DNA of 31,396 bases from Plantago elongata (GCA_036897095.1 JAYMSP010001508.1:1-31396), one strand, 5' to 3'. Numbered from the stretch's first letter, positions 1 through 13,819 are shown. The notes: generated from the letters alone by a model not told the origin. Made by a program: numbers and translations.

Positions 1-36
<36 letters not shown>

Positions 37-77
37 TGTATGTATGTATGTATGTATGTATGTATGTATGTATGTAT
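1..77. repeat. (TATG)n tetranucleotide microsatellite
   Basis: After a short TA run, TATG repeats almost perfectly to about position 76. An open frame through it (Met-Tyr-Val-Cys repeats) is only a consequence of the repeat and is not a gene. The same motif in reverse complement closes the window at its other end. Confidence 0.97.
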
Positions 78-95
78 TAAAGAAATTTATTTTTC

Positions 96-803
96 AGAAC
101 TTAGTACAACAGTCAACCGAAGTCTACACTATCCGTATTACCAAATCCAAAACACAACCTATGCAAAATTGGGTCTGTTCTCTAAAACTTAAAATCACTT
201 CAGTTCAGCTCATTTAAGTTCCATTCAATTTAGCTCAGCTCTGCTTAGTTATAATTTATACATTACTTCAGTTCAGTTTAGTTTAATTCAGTTTCATCCA
301 GTTCAGTTCATATAGTAATTTATCAACATGTAGTTTAAATCAAGAATATAAAACCTCCGTTGAATTAAATAAAGTATAATCACACTTTTAATTTCAGCTA
401 AATAAAATAGACTACTGCTGAAAAAGTGAAAAATTCCAACTAGACCATATTCTACAATCAAACTCAGCCACCCCGCCTCAAATATATGTGAATGCCACCC
501 TTTAACAATGGTATTACTGATCAGCCACATAGGCAAAATTTGATGTGGAATGTATCTTTGAATTTCATGGAGTTCCATTGATAAAATTAATTTTAAAAAA
601 AACATTATTAGATTGAACGATAAATCTAGACTTATCTAACTATGTTTTTATAGTCAATATGGCCAAATTCTCTACAATGTCATATTTAAAAAATAAAATG
701 TACAATACATGTTAAAAAAGAGCTCAACTTCTGGTAATTTTGAAAATTTGTTTATGGCTCAATTCTGCATAAATAAATAATTGTATAAAAATTAATAGAA
801 AAA
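96..803. repeat. First copy of a ~735-bp tandem duplication, rich in TTCAG motifs
   Basis: This stretch aligns nearly end to end with 831-1545 at an offset of 735 bp. Both copies begin AGAACTTAGTACAACAGTCA and share a block of overlapping TTCAGTTCAG / TTTAGTTTAATTCAG motifs, a CCACATAGG block and an ending around TCTGCATA. Substitutions and small indels are scattered evenly, so the duplication is not recent. A 100-residue minus-strand open frame (303-605) falls inside it but is not kept open in the second copy and resembles no known family. I see no gene here. Confidence 0.9.
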
Positions 804-830
804 TGATAATCAATTTTTAAATATTTGTTT

Positions 831-1545
831 AGAACTTAGTACAACAGTCAACTGAAGTCCACACTATCCGTATTATCAAATTTAAAACACAACCTATGTA
901 AAATTGGACTTTGTTCTCTAAAACTTAAAATCACTTCACTTCAGTTCTGTTTCATTCAGTACAATTTAGCTCAACTATACTTAGTTATAATTTATACATT
1001 ACTTCAATTCAGTTTAGTTTAATTCAGTTTCATCCAGCTCAGTTTAGATCAGTTAACCCAAAGCAATTTATCAAAATGAGGTTTAAATCAAGGATATAAG
1101 ACCTTCGTCGAATTAAACAAAGTATAATTACTCTTTTAATTTCAGCTAAATCAAATAGACTTTTACTGAAAAAGTAAAAAATTCCAAGACCATATGCTAT
1201 AAGCAAACTCAGCTACCCCGTCTCAAACATATGTGAATGCCACCCTTTAACACACTTATCAGCCACATAGGTAAATTTTGATGTGGAATATATCTTCGAA
1301 TTTCATGAAGTTCCATTGACAAAATTAATTTAAAAAAAATATTATTAGATTGAACGATAAATCTAGACTTATTTACATATAGTTTTTGTAGTCAATATGG
1401 CCCAATTCTCTAGAATGTCATATTTCAAAAATATAATGTACATTACATGTTAAAAAAGAGCTCTAACTTATGGTAATTTTGAAAATTTGTCTGTGGCCCA
1501 ATTCTGCATACATAAATGTTTGCATAAAATCAATAGAAAATGATA
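831..1545. repeat. Second copy of the ~735-bp tandem duplication
   Basis: This is the direct repeat of 96-803, in the same orientation and following it almost immediately. It carries the same TTCAG-rich block (about 935-1060) and the same final A+T-rich segment. No terminal inverted repeats or target duplication were seen, so it reads as a tandem segmental duplication rather than two transposon insertions. Confidence 0.9.
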
Positions 1546-2393
1546 ACATATTTCACAATTTCAATATTATTATGAAATATATTTTAAATTTTGAAAATAG
1601 AAAATTTTAAGTTTCAAATCCATGTACGATCTCTCTGAATTTTGAGACATTGTTGTTTGTCTCTGTCTCATGTGTCTGATGAGATGTTGAGGTAAACAAG
1701 TGTTTGTTGTCCAATGTCATTCAATTCGAAATAATGATTGAGAGACTATTTGATGATAATTTGACTAAATATTGAAAAAGTTTTTTTTTAAAAAAAGGTG
1801 CCGAGAAATAAAGGAAAAATAGTAGTATAAATCGAGACACTACCAGTTTAGATAAGCGAGATTTGTGTTGTCCGAACAATTTCTACTTGATTAATTAAAC
1901 GTACAATTAGGAATGTCGACCCAAACACTGGCCAAACAAGGCCAAACAAATTTATAAAGTTTGACTGATCCAAGTCTACTAAATGTATTTTATAGTGAAA
2001 CATCTACGACCTAAAAAAGTGATGATTTGATACTAATATATATAAAAATATATATGGTACGACTAATGATGACGGATATATTTTCAAGGTTAGGATCCAA
2101 CTAACATGTTAAGGTATCGACGAGTTGATATAAGATTGGGCCATGCACCCGTACGGTCGTACCAGACTCGTTAAGTAGTAACTGATAATATTTTTAATAA
2201 ATGTACCGCTCAAACCCCAAAAACAAAACTGTATAAAGCAATTTACATGGCACAAGCATAAGATAAGTATTCAAAATATAAAATAACATTCATATTTAAG
2301 TCATAGTTATCACAAAAATAAGTTTTAGTATACATCTTCAAAAAAAACTAAATTAAATTGATGTTAATAGAATAGATTATATACTATGTACTA
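1546..2393. other. Gene-free A+T-rich intergenic DNA
   Basis: No open frame of interest, RNA gene or recognisable transposon was found. One short inverted repeat is visible: GGTACGAC at 2056-2063 and GTCGTACC at 2156-2163, arms too short to define an element. Confidence 0.6.
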
Positions 2394-2700
2394 GGATCAT
2401 CTCCAATGGTCAGACCCACTAAAAATTAACCTATCTCTTCCACATCAACATTTCATTCACCTTACAATCTCAACAACCATTATACTCCAGTGTTCACACT
2501 CTATTCAACTTTTCGTTAGTATAAAGAGCAGTTAATATTGCGTAGCTTATAGATATAAGTATATTAACTAGTTGATTACGAGTGTATTGCTCAAGCCTCA
2601 TTTGAAATAAGGGGAAAAATAAGACTTACATCAGTTCTAAATCTTAGAACTGGTGTCAACTCTCACACCAAATGAAACTCCGTTGGAGCTAATTAGAACG
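2394..2700. repeat. Possible degraded MITE-like segment with TCCAATGG / CCGTTGGAG ends
   Basis: The left edge has CATCTCCAATGG and the right side has CTCCGTTGGAGC, which are roughly inverted relative to one another and resemble the ends of non-autonomous DNA elements common in plants. The match is imperfect and no target-site duplication is clear. This is a suggestion only. Confidence 0.25.
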
Positions 2701-3181
2701 TGTCAGTCTAATGCCGTGAACTCAACTGGAGTTGGTCCGAGCTAATCAAAATTTACAAAGATGCAACCCATACAACTCTATAACGTTTAAAGTTGTTTTT
2801 GTTTGTATTCTATGTCAGGAGTTTGATTTAATGGGTATTGTTTTATACATTTTAGTATAATTAAACTTTAGTTAGAAAAAATATGTGCAATAGGATATTA
2901 AATGTTACATAATAAATATATAAAGAATATACAATCCGTATAATAGATTCCAACACGTAGATTTTTTCTACACGTATTTACTAAGTTAGGACAATTAATA
3001 AGATTCGAAAAACTGTTGATGTCATGTCTATCTATATCATATTACACGGGGAATTCGTCATTTTACTGTTAAACGGATCTGGTTCTATACAACCTGAATT
3101 TAAATTCATTCGAAATAACAAAAGTCAGTTTTTGTACTTTTTTATATGGAATATTGTACGAGTAGAACTATACTTAACAAC
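2701..3181. other. Intergenic DNA, nothing recognised
   Basis: A+T-rich, with no open frame or repeat I can name. A homopolymer T run begins at 3182 and belongs to the next feature. Confidence 0.6.
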
Positions 3182-3262
3182 TTTTTTTTTTTTAAATGAC
3201 TGAAGAATGATTCGAACCCTCGATCTATTAATTAAAAGTGAAACGTCTTACTAATTGAGTTG
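3182..3262 (-). mobile_element. tRNA-derived SINE remnant (minus strand)
   Basis: Read on the minus strand, this stretch has a tRNA-like box A (ACTCAATTAGTAAGACG, within 3243-3262), then a good box B (GGGTTCGAATCA, 3208-3219), then an A run (12 Ts on the plus strand, 3182-3193). Box A, box B and poly(A) in this order is the layout of a pol III-transcribed SINE. The body is very short and I could not find a target-site duplication, so it may be truncated or old. It is not a functional tRNA gene because no cloverleaf can be completed. Confidence 0.55.
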
Positions 3263-3286
3263 TATTTTGTTGTCCAATACTTCGAC

Positions 3287-3348
3287 AAAAATAATATTGA
3301 TTATACAGGACGTAGTTAAAAATGATATTGATTATGCAGGACGTAGTC
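3287..3348. repeat. 31-bp tandem duplication (two copies)
   Basis: A 31-bp unit containing ATTGATTATACAGGACGTAG occurs at 3287-3317 and again, with a few changes, at 3318-3348. It lies just outside the SINE-like remnant. No coding sense is apparent. Confidence 0.85.
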
Positions 3349-4087
3349 AATTTTCAAATTCAATTCACCCTGGGGATATTCAAGGTTCCCATCTTGAATG
3401 TAGCAAACCCTGTTGGTTGTTTTTCGAAGAAAGAATTAATTTGAAGCATCGTGAATAATTTATTTCAGCATTTAAATCACTTGTTATTGGTTGATTATTT
3501 TTATTTTGTATGGAGGAGGAGAACAATGGGCCATAATCTATATATGTACGTGACACTAAATTGATAGAAAATAGCTTATGGTTATCTCAGGCGTGACGAT
3601 CACCACGTGTTATTTGTCAAGGTCCCAACATCAGTATATTAACTTCCCGATAGTTGCCGTTTTAAATAAAAAGTTTTAATTTTGAATGAAAATAAATACT
3701 GGAGTACAAATGTGTAAAATAGAGTGGCTAAAATGAGTCGAGGGAACTCGAATTTATGAAATGAGAATAATTGAAACTTATGATGACACAATAATTGGAC
3801 GCATATAGATAAAATTAGAACTTATGCATTAAAAACGTTAAAGTATATAATAAATAATAATTTTCTTTAGTTTCAATCAAACGGGTCTCAAACCCTCCTA
3901 TTATTTTGTTACGTTTTTTAAACAGTATAATATTTTTTGAATGCATACTTCCAATAAGAAGCAAGCTATGTGAAACTTGCGCATTGAATTTGAAAGGGAT
4001 GGTTTTACAAAAAATTGAAAGTGATGGATACTTTGATACGTATTATACATATATCATTATGCAAAACGTTTATTATTCAACCTTTAA
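3349..4087. other. Intergenic DNA, nothing recognised
   Basis: A+T-rich sequence with only short, random-looking open frames, including one at 3906-4133 that runs into the MITE. No RNA gene or element boundary was identified. Confidence 0.6.
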
Positions 4088-4236
4088 GGGGCTGATTGGC
4101 CAGACATTTAAGTGTTCCCGTTTGGCTCGATGAACAGTGATTTGGCCTAAAATATACTTCAAATACCCCTATTTCAATTTCATTTCAAACACAATTTCAC
4201 CAAAATACCCATTCAAATGCCATGTCAATCAGCCCG
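4088..4236. mobile_element. Tourist-like (PIF/Harbinger-type) MITE, copy 1
   Basis: Terminal inverted repeats GGGGCTGATTGGC (left) and TCAATCAGCCC plus G (right) enclose about 149 bp. Flanking TAA (4085-4087 and 4237-4239) fits the 3-bp target duplication of PIF/Harbinger elements. The interior, with TTTGGCTCGATGAACAGTGA followed by an A+T-rich tract with CAAATACCCC, is closely matched by a second copy at 10810-10968. There is no transposase, so it is non-autonomous. Confidence 0.8.
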
Positions 4237-4846
4237 TAAGTGTTCTTTAGACTACCCCATAAAAGATGATGTTAAAATATGTGATTTCTTATCACGTTAG
4301 AAAATGAGTCGCACGCTTTGATGATTCCACAAGAAACAAAGTGATCTGATTAACATTCCGCAATACTTAACTTTTCCTTCTTTAGGATTTGAAATGAAAT
4401 TTATGGGGAATGGTGAAGTTAAATGTGTGGTTTATGGAATGAATGCTAATCAACTTCAAATGATTTTCCAATGGGGGTATACGAAAACTAGTTTGTGACG
4501 TACCTGTCAAATTGTCAATGCAGTGGAAACTTTTGTCAATTGCTCTTCTTCAACTTGTGAGTTATTATGAGTAATGGTACTGAGTACTGACTAATAATGA
4601 GTTTGAATATGAAAGTTAATAGGGCTCTGTGAAATTGAACAACTCTTTAAAGTAATGGTGACTTGTACGAAATATTGGTAATTAGCTAGTTTATGTAAAT
4701 GATAAAGTAAAAAATGTGAAGATATCAAATTAAAATTTCATCAACTGCAAGGAAAAGAAGCTGGAAATTGTACTATAGTTGGGAAAGAGGCATAAGCATG
4801 TTTTCACCATATTACGTTTCTTATTTAGTCTTAGCACGACTTTGAT
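4237..4846. other. Intergenic DNA, nothing recognised
   Basis: No supported gene or repeat was seen between the MITE and the copia remnant. Confidence 0.55.
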
Positions 4847-5000
4847 GTTAGCCGGTTAGTTCTCATAGTCTATATATTAGATGTATTTTATATAATCTTA
4901 TTCTTCTTTTTTCGATCTCTTTGTAACAAAATCATTCTTCTCCTCTTCAATATCAAGATACCACAGTTGTGTTGTAGATTTCCAGTTCTATACTTCAATA
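4847..5000 (+). mobile_element. Possible 5' LTR remnant of a Ty1/copia element
   Basis: The stretch begins TGTTAGCC, as many copia LTRs do, and ends directly before a primer-binding-site-like motif at 5001. The pyrimidine-rich tract with short ATTCTTCT blocks is typical of LTR/leader DNA. No matching 3' LTR lies in the window, so the left boundary is an inference. Confidence 0.35.
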
Positions 5001-5015
5001 TGGTATCACAAGCCA
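5001..5015 (+). other. Primer-binding-site-like motif of a copia retrotransposon
   Basis: TGGTATCACAAGCCA closely resembles the plant copia primer-binding site complementary to initiator tRNA-Met (TGGTATCAGAGCC in family members). It sits 121 bp upstream of the degraded gag start, where such a site belongs. Confidence 0.6.
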
Positions 5016-5135
5016 TATGATCCTTGCCCTCACTGATTCCGATTGAATCCTTCTTTGTTTTCTTAACCGCTTTTTGGCCTTCTTCTCCGATTTCCTGCAA
5101 ATAGATCCTTGTAACCGCTTTCTTGATCGCCAATC

Positions 5136-6198
5136 ATGTTGAATTCTTCAACTACTGATACTCAAGGCCCTCCTCCCACCACCAATCCACCTCCTCGCGC
5201 ATGGAGTAACCTCATCGCATCACCTACTCAACTGCTCTTCGAGTAGTTGCAAAGACATTTAATGGCGATAACTACCAAGCATGTGAACACCTCTATTCTC
5301 ATGGGCTTCAAAGTCAAGAATAAGCTCGGTTTCCTGGATGGCTCGATTCCCAAACCTCCTTCATCTGGGGTAATATTACACACTGTGTGGAATCGTGTGA
5401 ATGCTTTGCTTCGTTCTTGGTTGCTACATTTGATTGTTCCACAAATTAGACACTATGCTCTTATTCAAATATGCTAAAGAAGTCTAGGATGAGGTTTCTC
5501 ATCGATACGTGAAGAGTGATGGCCCTCATGTATTTGCTCTTGAACGATCTCTATGTACTATGCCAGCAAGGTCAGTCTATCACCACATTTTACAACATGT
5601 TTCGCACTCTTTGTAATGAGTATTGTGTTCTTCGTGCACCACCCCAATGTGACTGTGGCAAATGTTCATGTCTAGTCGCATACATTAGCAAGAGAACCGA
5701 AAATGATTCTACAATGAAGTTTCTTGTGGGTCTGAATGACTCATACGCTCTTCGAAGTCAGATATTGATGATGACTCCTATCCCTCCAATCTCACGTATC
5801 TATTCCATGTTGCTACAAGAAGAGAGTCAGAGATCCCTACAATCCAGTAGTCATTCCCTTGACTCTATGGCAATGTCTTCCACATCAAACTTCAAAACAT
5901 CTGGCCCATCCACTCAAGACAGGCGCAAAACCAATCTTAAGTGCAAGTATTGCAGTTTTACTGGCCACACTGCAGACAGATGCTTCCAACTCATAGGGTA
6001 TCCACCAAACTGGATAGTACCCGAGGTCAGAGAAAGGCTTCCAGTGATTCTACATCTCCCCAGCACCCACCACCCACTGCTCTTCAAGCTACTCGACCCA
6101 ATCCTTCTGCAACCACCAATGGTGATATTGATTTCTTCTACCCAGACATGTATCACAAGTATGTAGATTTTGAAGATTTTTTAACAAAGGAAGAATAA
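5136..6198 (+). pseudogene. Ty1/copia gag pseudogene (UBN2-type gag with zinc knuckle), frameshifted
   Basis: The remains of a copia capsid (gag) frame start at ATG 5136. Recognisable blocks in order are KNKLGFLDGSIPKP (5310-5360), a segment ending HRYVKSDGPHVFALERSL, then QQGQSITTFYNMF, FLVGLNDSYALRSQILMM and a CCHC zinc knuckle, CKYCSFTGHTADRC (CX2CX4HX4C, from about 5942), followed by the family-typical GYPPNW. It is clearly dead: TAG stops at 5244, TAA at 5475 and TAG near 5485, with at least three frame changes (after about 5477, near 5560, and after the knuckle near 6020). The last frame ends at 6198. No protease, integrase or reverse transcriptase follows, so the element is truncated to its 5' part. 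Confidence 0.85.
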
Positions 6199-7785
6199 AC
6201 AAAAGGCGGCACAGTTATATAAGAAAATAACCAGATTTGTTCTAAATTTTTTAAAAAATGATATATTAAATATAGAGTAGTATGATTTTGCGCTTACAAT
6301 AATAATGATGTTAAAATATACAATAAGGAGGAAGCAACTTACTTCCTCAGTTGACTATCTAATTTTTATTTTTGGTAAGTGATCACCGATTCATCACCAT
6401 TTATGTATCGTATGGGGCAATGAGTGGATTTTAGTTGCCTTCTGGGATAAAGGTAAAGAGAATATGGTGCTTTAGAGATGGTATTAACAAACAATCTAAA
6501 TTACAAAGAGTATTAAAAAACCATCTCAATCTCAAACAATTAGAGAAAATTGCAATCCTCCCGAACCAAAGCCAGTTGCCATCAATTAAATTCCCATAGA
6601 TTCTATCGATCGCTAATACATCTTCAGGCAAATATAATTATATCAATCCCTTGCATATATGAATTGCATTGACTTCCTGACAATTTAGTTATCACCTACT
6701 AATTCTCATACTCTTATAAACTATAATTATCAAAACTCTTAAGCTACAGTTGACTAATTAAATCTTGTTACGTGGGAGAGAACTTGAACACCAATAATTG
6801 TCTCTGTGTTCTTAGAAGCCAATCAATAAAATACTCCGATCAATTTGCATAAACATGTATAGTTTGAAGCAGATAGCCACACTGCTACAGGACACATGCA
6901 ACGAGGACCATCTATACTCATAATATTATACAGGACTCCATATTTTAATGTCTTTTTTTCTTTTTTTACTTTTAGCAACCATTTTGAGATTTAAGACAAG
7001 GCGGGGTAAGTGCCTTCCCTCAAAATTTAATTAGTAGGGAATTAAATTATTATTTGTATACCTCTCATAATATTATTTGTTCTTAACCTGAGATGCCAAA
7101 AACATCTTGTAATAGTTCATCTTGAAGTATTGCATTGATAGAGGTCGAAATATGATTATCCATAAATTATTTAGAAATCGTATACTTACTCAAGAAATTA
7201 TTATAATTATAATTATAATTTGGAATGAATATGTTGTTAATTAGTTATAAAAAACATTATCGCAATTTTAAGTTCAGATCTTAATCAACTTCATGTGGAG
7301 TATGACTTTGTGCTACAAATGTCAGTCACCTAGCATATAATTGTGAAGATAACGATCATTGTTTGGTCAAAAGCTTTTGCGTGCATGTACATGTTGTACC
7401 TAATTAAAGGGCTCCTATAACTGAATAATTGAGGTACCTAATAAGAGTAGATTTTGCAGCAAATATCTAGAAGACTTCTCGTGACCGTTACATATTATCT
7501 TCCCTTTAAAATATGCGTGGGTTAACTGGTAAGTTTCATAATTCATGTCATACTATATCATATGTTGCTTACAAGTGCAACGTGACATACCAAGAAATTT
7601 AACCAACTTAATTACCCGATCGAGAAAATAGGGGAAACTATATTGCAGTGCATCGATATCCAATTTTGCTCACATTTCTTGGAAACTTTCATATTGTGTG
7701 TATGGTGAGAAACTGAGATTACTCTATTATTGAACCAAACACCTGCTTAAAAAAGTCAAATGGTCTCTTCATAATTATGTTTTAG
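6199..7785. other. Gene-free A+T-rich DNA
   Basis: No pol remnant follows the gag relic. Short open frames, such as 6431-6631 on the minus strand, match nothing I recognise. A short TTATAA-type run sits near 7200-7220. Confidence 0.6.
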
Positions 7786-7905
7786 TGAGCTTTTTATTCT
7801 CTTCAATTTAAGTTTATTTCAGTTTCGTTTCATTTAATTTAGTTCAGTGAATTTCAATTAAATAAAATGTAGTCTGAGTAGACCGTATTTTAAATAGATG
7901 AATAT
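7786..7905. repeat. Possible diverged relative of the TTCAG-rich repeat
   Basis: TTTATTTCAGTTTCG, AATTTAGTTCAGTG and AATTAAATAAAATG recall the TTCAG-rich block and the following segment of the two copies at 96-1545, including a shared AGACCGTATT / AGACCATATT word. Similarity is patchy, so homology is not certain. Confidence 0.3.
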
Positions 7906-10536
7906 ATAAAGTAAAAGTATCAGTCAAGAATAAATTTTCATATTTGTATCTGACACTAACAATAATTAAGTTAGTGCACGAATGCATTAGCCAAAAGTGA
8001 ATGGAATCAGAATATAAAAGAAAGTAACAACGACAATATTTCGTGTTCAATGAATTTCATGATAATGAAAGTAACAACAACACCATAGAATTATTGATAC
8101 TTAGCTGAATTTCAACGTTTGCTAAGAAAGATAATAATACTATCATTATATCATATGAAACCAATTGGTTGATCCACCACAATTCGACATAAATAAAACC
8201 ATGGGCTATATAGGCCGCATAATTATCACCATGATGATGTCATCACACTTCTGAATGTAGTACAAGCAAAATTCATTTCACTCGAGTTATCAACAATGAC
8301 TTTTTCCAGGGCAATTGATTAGAATTTGAACTCATGATGGAACTACCAGTTCGAACAGGCAAGTTTAACTATTTACCATTTTGAAATTGACATTCTTTTA
8401 TAAACTTCAGTATCAAATGGCATTCTTACATACTCTATTCGAACTACAATTAATTAAAAATTTAATAAATAAATAACTTCAGAATATGCCACATTTCATT
8501 TTGGAATTCGATCATGCCAAACTTCATAATTTCAAAAAAAAACACAAGCTACGGAGGTTCGATGTCATCTCCACATAATCCTGACCAGAGAAATTGAAGA
8601 CGTCGTTCCAAAATAGACGGAAGCATATATGTGCAGAGGCACTAGCCACATTAATTTGGAATTTTGGACACGGCTTAAATTGCAAGCGTCTTGCTACAAG
8701 GAGCCTAATCTTATGATGGCATTTCAGACTTTTCAGTACTATTTCTCTGGACTAATACTTCCTTAACTTTATTCCAAGCAGACTAGTTAAAATGATATGA
8801 ATTATTGAATCACCTTGAACCGTTTAAAAAAAATAAAATGATATGATTTATAAAAGGTTTTATGGATTTTAATTGTTGATATATTTACATTCATTTGAAA
8901 AATGAGGTTGATAAAACAGTCAAATTAAATCGATTTCTTGATATTGACCTGATCAGACTTACGTATCTTCAATTTAGTTCCGCACAATCACGTACGTAAA
9001 CACGTAACAATGACATACTAATTTAGAGTAATAATATGCATATACTAATACAGGAATGCTTTGTCAAATCTGAGTTATATCAAATTTAAAAAGCTATATA
9101 AATTATAGTATGAGACATACTTTTCAATTCTAATTGAATATTTCTTTAATATCTTCAAATCGACTAACTATTGACACTGCCCAAATTGGAGCATAATTTG
9201 TGTATGATCATTTAACGTTCTCTTCTTTCTTCGCCACATATGTACATTGTATATATATTTTTCTTGAATTTAAGTACGCTCAGCAGTTATGTGCCGCTTT
9301 GATCAGTTTTTGAAGTTGAATTCTATTTAAAAGATATCGAAAAACATGTCCAAAAACTTATATTGTGGATGACATGAAATGTACTTTCATAGATATAATA
9401 TAATCAGATATTTTATGTTCTAATTTAAATGTTAAAGTTGGCGTTAAGGATAAGACATATTATTATGCACGCATGTGATTATGAGAGAGAGCAATTACCT
9501 ATGAAGACTCCTAAAATTCGATTCTTTAGAAATGTTTCCACTTGAAATGACTGATGTTTTTGAAAGAAGACTTAATTTAAGTTTATAATCTCGAAGACTA
9601 AACTCGAGCGTTCATATACTATTGAATGATTAAGTACGTACCAAATGACTTGTAACAACAAATTACTAATTCGTTGGCCCACAATCACTATTTGCTTATC
9701 ACAAATGACTTGTAAGTTGTAACAACAAGTTACATTGACCAAACTCATTATTCAAACCAAGAAAATCAAAACCAAAAGACAAAAAACAGCACTAATTAAC
9801 ACAAAGTGGGCTTACACAAGTTAGTGTGAAAATGAGTACAATGACGGTTGAAAGTTCTCAATATTTCTAACATTATATAATACAATTAAACAATTTGAAA
9901 CATTAATGTGATTATCTTGTAATTTAATAATTAAATTATTTCCAATCTCATATTTTTCGATCTTTTAGTTTGACTACAAATTAACTAAAAACATTAAAAA
10001 AAATTACAAAAGACATATTTTTACTTTTTCTGTCTAAAAAAAAAACTTCATACATCCAGATTGATAGGTAATTTTAGGTAAAAAATTAAATTAAATAATA
10101 ATTTTCTTTTGATAATGTTATTTGCATGTTTAATTTGTATGTCAAATGTAATATCTTCTACAATTTATTGAATATAGGGAGTAACATAATTTTGCAAATA
10201 TCTAGGTTTTACTGTTAACATTAATTTGTGATCAATGGTTTTAGTTTGACACTGAAAGGACATGTATTAATCGGACCGACCAGTGTTCTTAAATATTTGT
10301 ATAATGTTATAAAAATATCAGTAATGTAGTACGAGCAAACAATTTATATTACTTTTGTAAGTATCTAATATGAATAATATTAATATTTTCGTTAGAACTA
10401 TTGGACCGGAATTGGTATGCAACAGTAAACAATGTTGACTCCTTGATGGCTTGATGAGTCAACGATGCAGTAAACATTGATTGTCCAAGTAGAGTAAATT
10501 GCAGCGGATTGACAAACAACTTTTCACAAATCAATC
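7906..10536. other. Gene-free A+T-rich DNA
   Basis: Long A+T-rich stretch without coding potential. A local direct repeat with AAATGACTTGTAACAACAA and AAATGACTTGTAAGTTGTAAC lies at about 9642-9735. Near 8310-8350 GTTCAAATTC on the minus strand hints at an old tRNA-like box, too weak to call. Confidence 0.6.
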
Positions 10537-10557
10537 CAGCATATATATAATATGCTG
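10537..10557. repeat. Short perfect hairpin
   Basis: CAGCATAT and ATATGCTG form 8-bp arms around a 5-nt A/T loop. It has no T-run or gene beside it that would suggest a function. Confidence 0.6.
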
Positions 10558-10809
10558 ACGGTGCAGTAGGCTAATTTTCCACTAGTGAAAATAGTAGAAT
10601 TACAAAAAGGAGTTTAGGATCAATCATAAATGAATGATCAAACTCACGGAAAACTAGACCTAGAATAAACTCAAACAAAGAACCTATTCTAATAACTACG
10701 ACGACGACTGATTCACAAACACATGTTTGATGAACACCCACAATATGATAGCTAGTACAAGTCTAGTAAAGCAAGACACACAAATATGACATGAGTGTAT
10801 AAAGTCTCA

Positions 10810-10968
10810 GGGGCTGATTGCCATAGCATTTAAATCGCTCTATTTGGCTCGATGAACAGTGATTTGGTCTAAAATACACTTCAAATACCCCATTTCAATT
10901 CCATTCCAAACACAATTTCACCAAAATTTCATCCAAATGGCCATTTGAGTGCCATGCCAATCAGCCCC
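10810..10968. mobile_element. Tourist-like (PIF/Harbinger-type) MITE, copy 2
   Basis: This is the same family as the element at 4088-4236. The inverted ends are GGGGCTGATTGCC and CCAATCAGCCCC, better preserved than in copy 1, and a 3-bp direct repeat TCA flanks them (10807-10809 and 10969-10971). The inside shares GCTCGATGAACAGTGATTTGG-like sequence and the tract with CAAATACCCC. Length is about 159 bp. It lies about 780 bp upstream of the GA 2-oxidase start codon, in what may be that gene's distal promoter. Confidence 0.85.
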
Positions 10969-10971
10969 TCA

Positions 10972-11605
10972 GTGTGTTCTTGCAAAGCAACCTCATTCAT
11001 CTATATATAGAGTTCGATCTCTTCATGTTCGAACAGAGAAGGAAAAGTTGTAGTAAGGAAGTTGTCTCCTTTTCTTTTCTTGACTTGGCAGCTAGAAGGA
11101 ATTATGCCATCATAGAATATCTTCTTCAATATATTTACTTCTAGTTTTTGTCTTGAAGATTCCTTTTATATTATGATTGGTCTCGTGATTCTTCTTTAAG
11201 GAAGTCTTAGATCAACAATTAGTCCAGTTACTAAGGTTATGTCATGTAAAATAAATATTCAAACAAACATAACCATTGAACTAATTAAGAAAGAGAAGAT
11301 TATACATATAAGTGCATTATGTAATGACACTTTCAATTCTTAATAAATATTTATTTATTTTTCAGTGTAATTTCAATGTTTATCGCTATTTTTAGTCTCC
11401 ATCGTCATATTATTGGTGGTGAATTAATAGAAAACAGGAAAATGACCCTCACCTAGTTCTCTCTTTCCCCTCCCAACCCAATTGGTTTTAAAAATATTCC
11501 TAACTATGAAAAAGAAATTCTCTTCCCTCGATACTATAAAAATTGTCAAGGTAGCACACAAAGCCAGATGTCCCCCTCTAGTTTCCCACGCCTTTCCGGA
11601 CTACC
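10972..11605 (+). promoter_or_regulatory. Upstream region of the GA 2-oxidase gene
   Basis: No gene lies here. A pyrimidine-rich stretch (TCTCTCTTTCCCCTCCC, about 11458-11475) precedes the TATA box. The actual extent of the promoter cannot be read from sequence; this is a positional assignment. Confidence 0.4.
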
Positions 11606-11619
11606 TATATATATATATA
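11606..11619 (+). promoter_or_regulatory. TATA box of the GA 2-oxidase gene
   Basis: An uninterrupted TATATATATATATA run ends 127 bp before the ATG. A transcription start about 30 bp downstream would give a 5' leader of roughly 100 nt, normal for a plant gene. Confidence 0.6.
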
Positions 11620-11746
11620 CCCCATCACCCCTCCTAAAAACACACCATCAAATTTCCTTCCAACTTTTAAAACTAGCCAGCTTCATCACTTCACTAATCA
11701 TTTACTAAAATCTTCACCATAAAATTCAAGAAAAAGAGCACACAAA

Positions 11747-13819
<2,073 letters not shown>

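Noticed and set aside
303..605. 100-residue minus-strand open frame with hydrophobic stretches
   Set aside because: It lies within the tandem duplication, the frame is not preserved in the second copy, and it resembles no protein family.
5914..6156. Minus-strand open frame opposite the gag zinc knuckle
   Set aside because: It is a shadow of the gag pseudogene on the plus strand.
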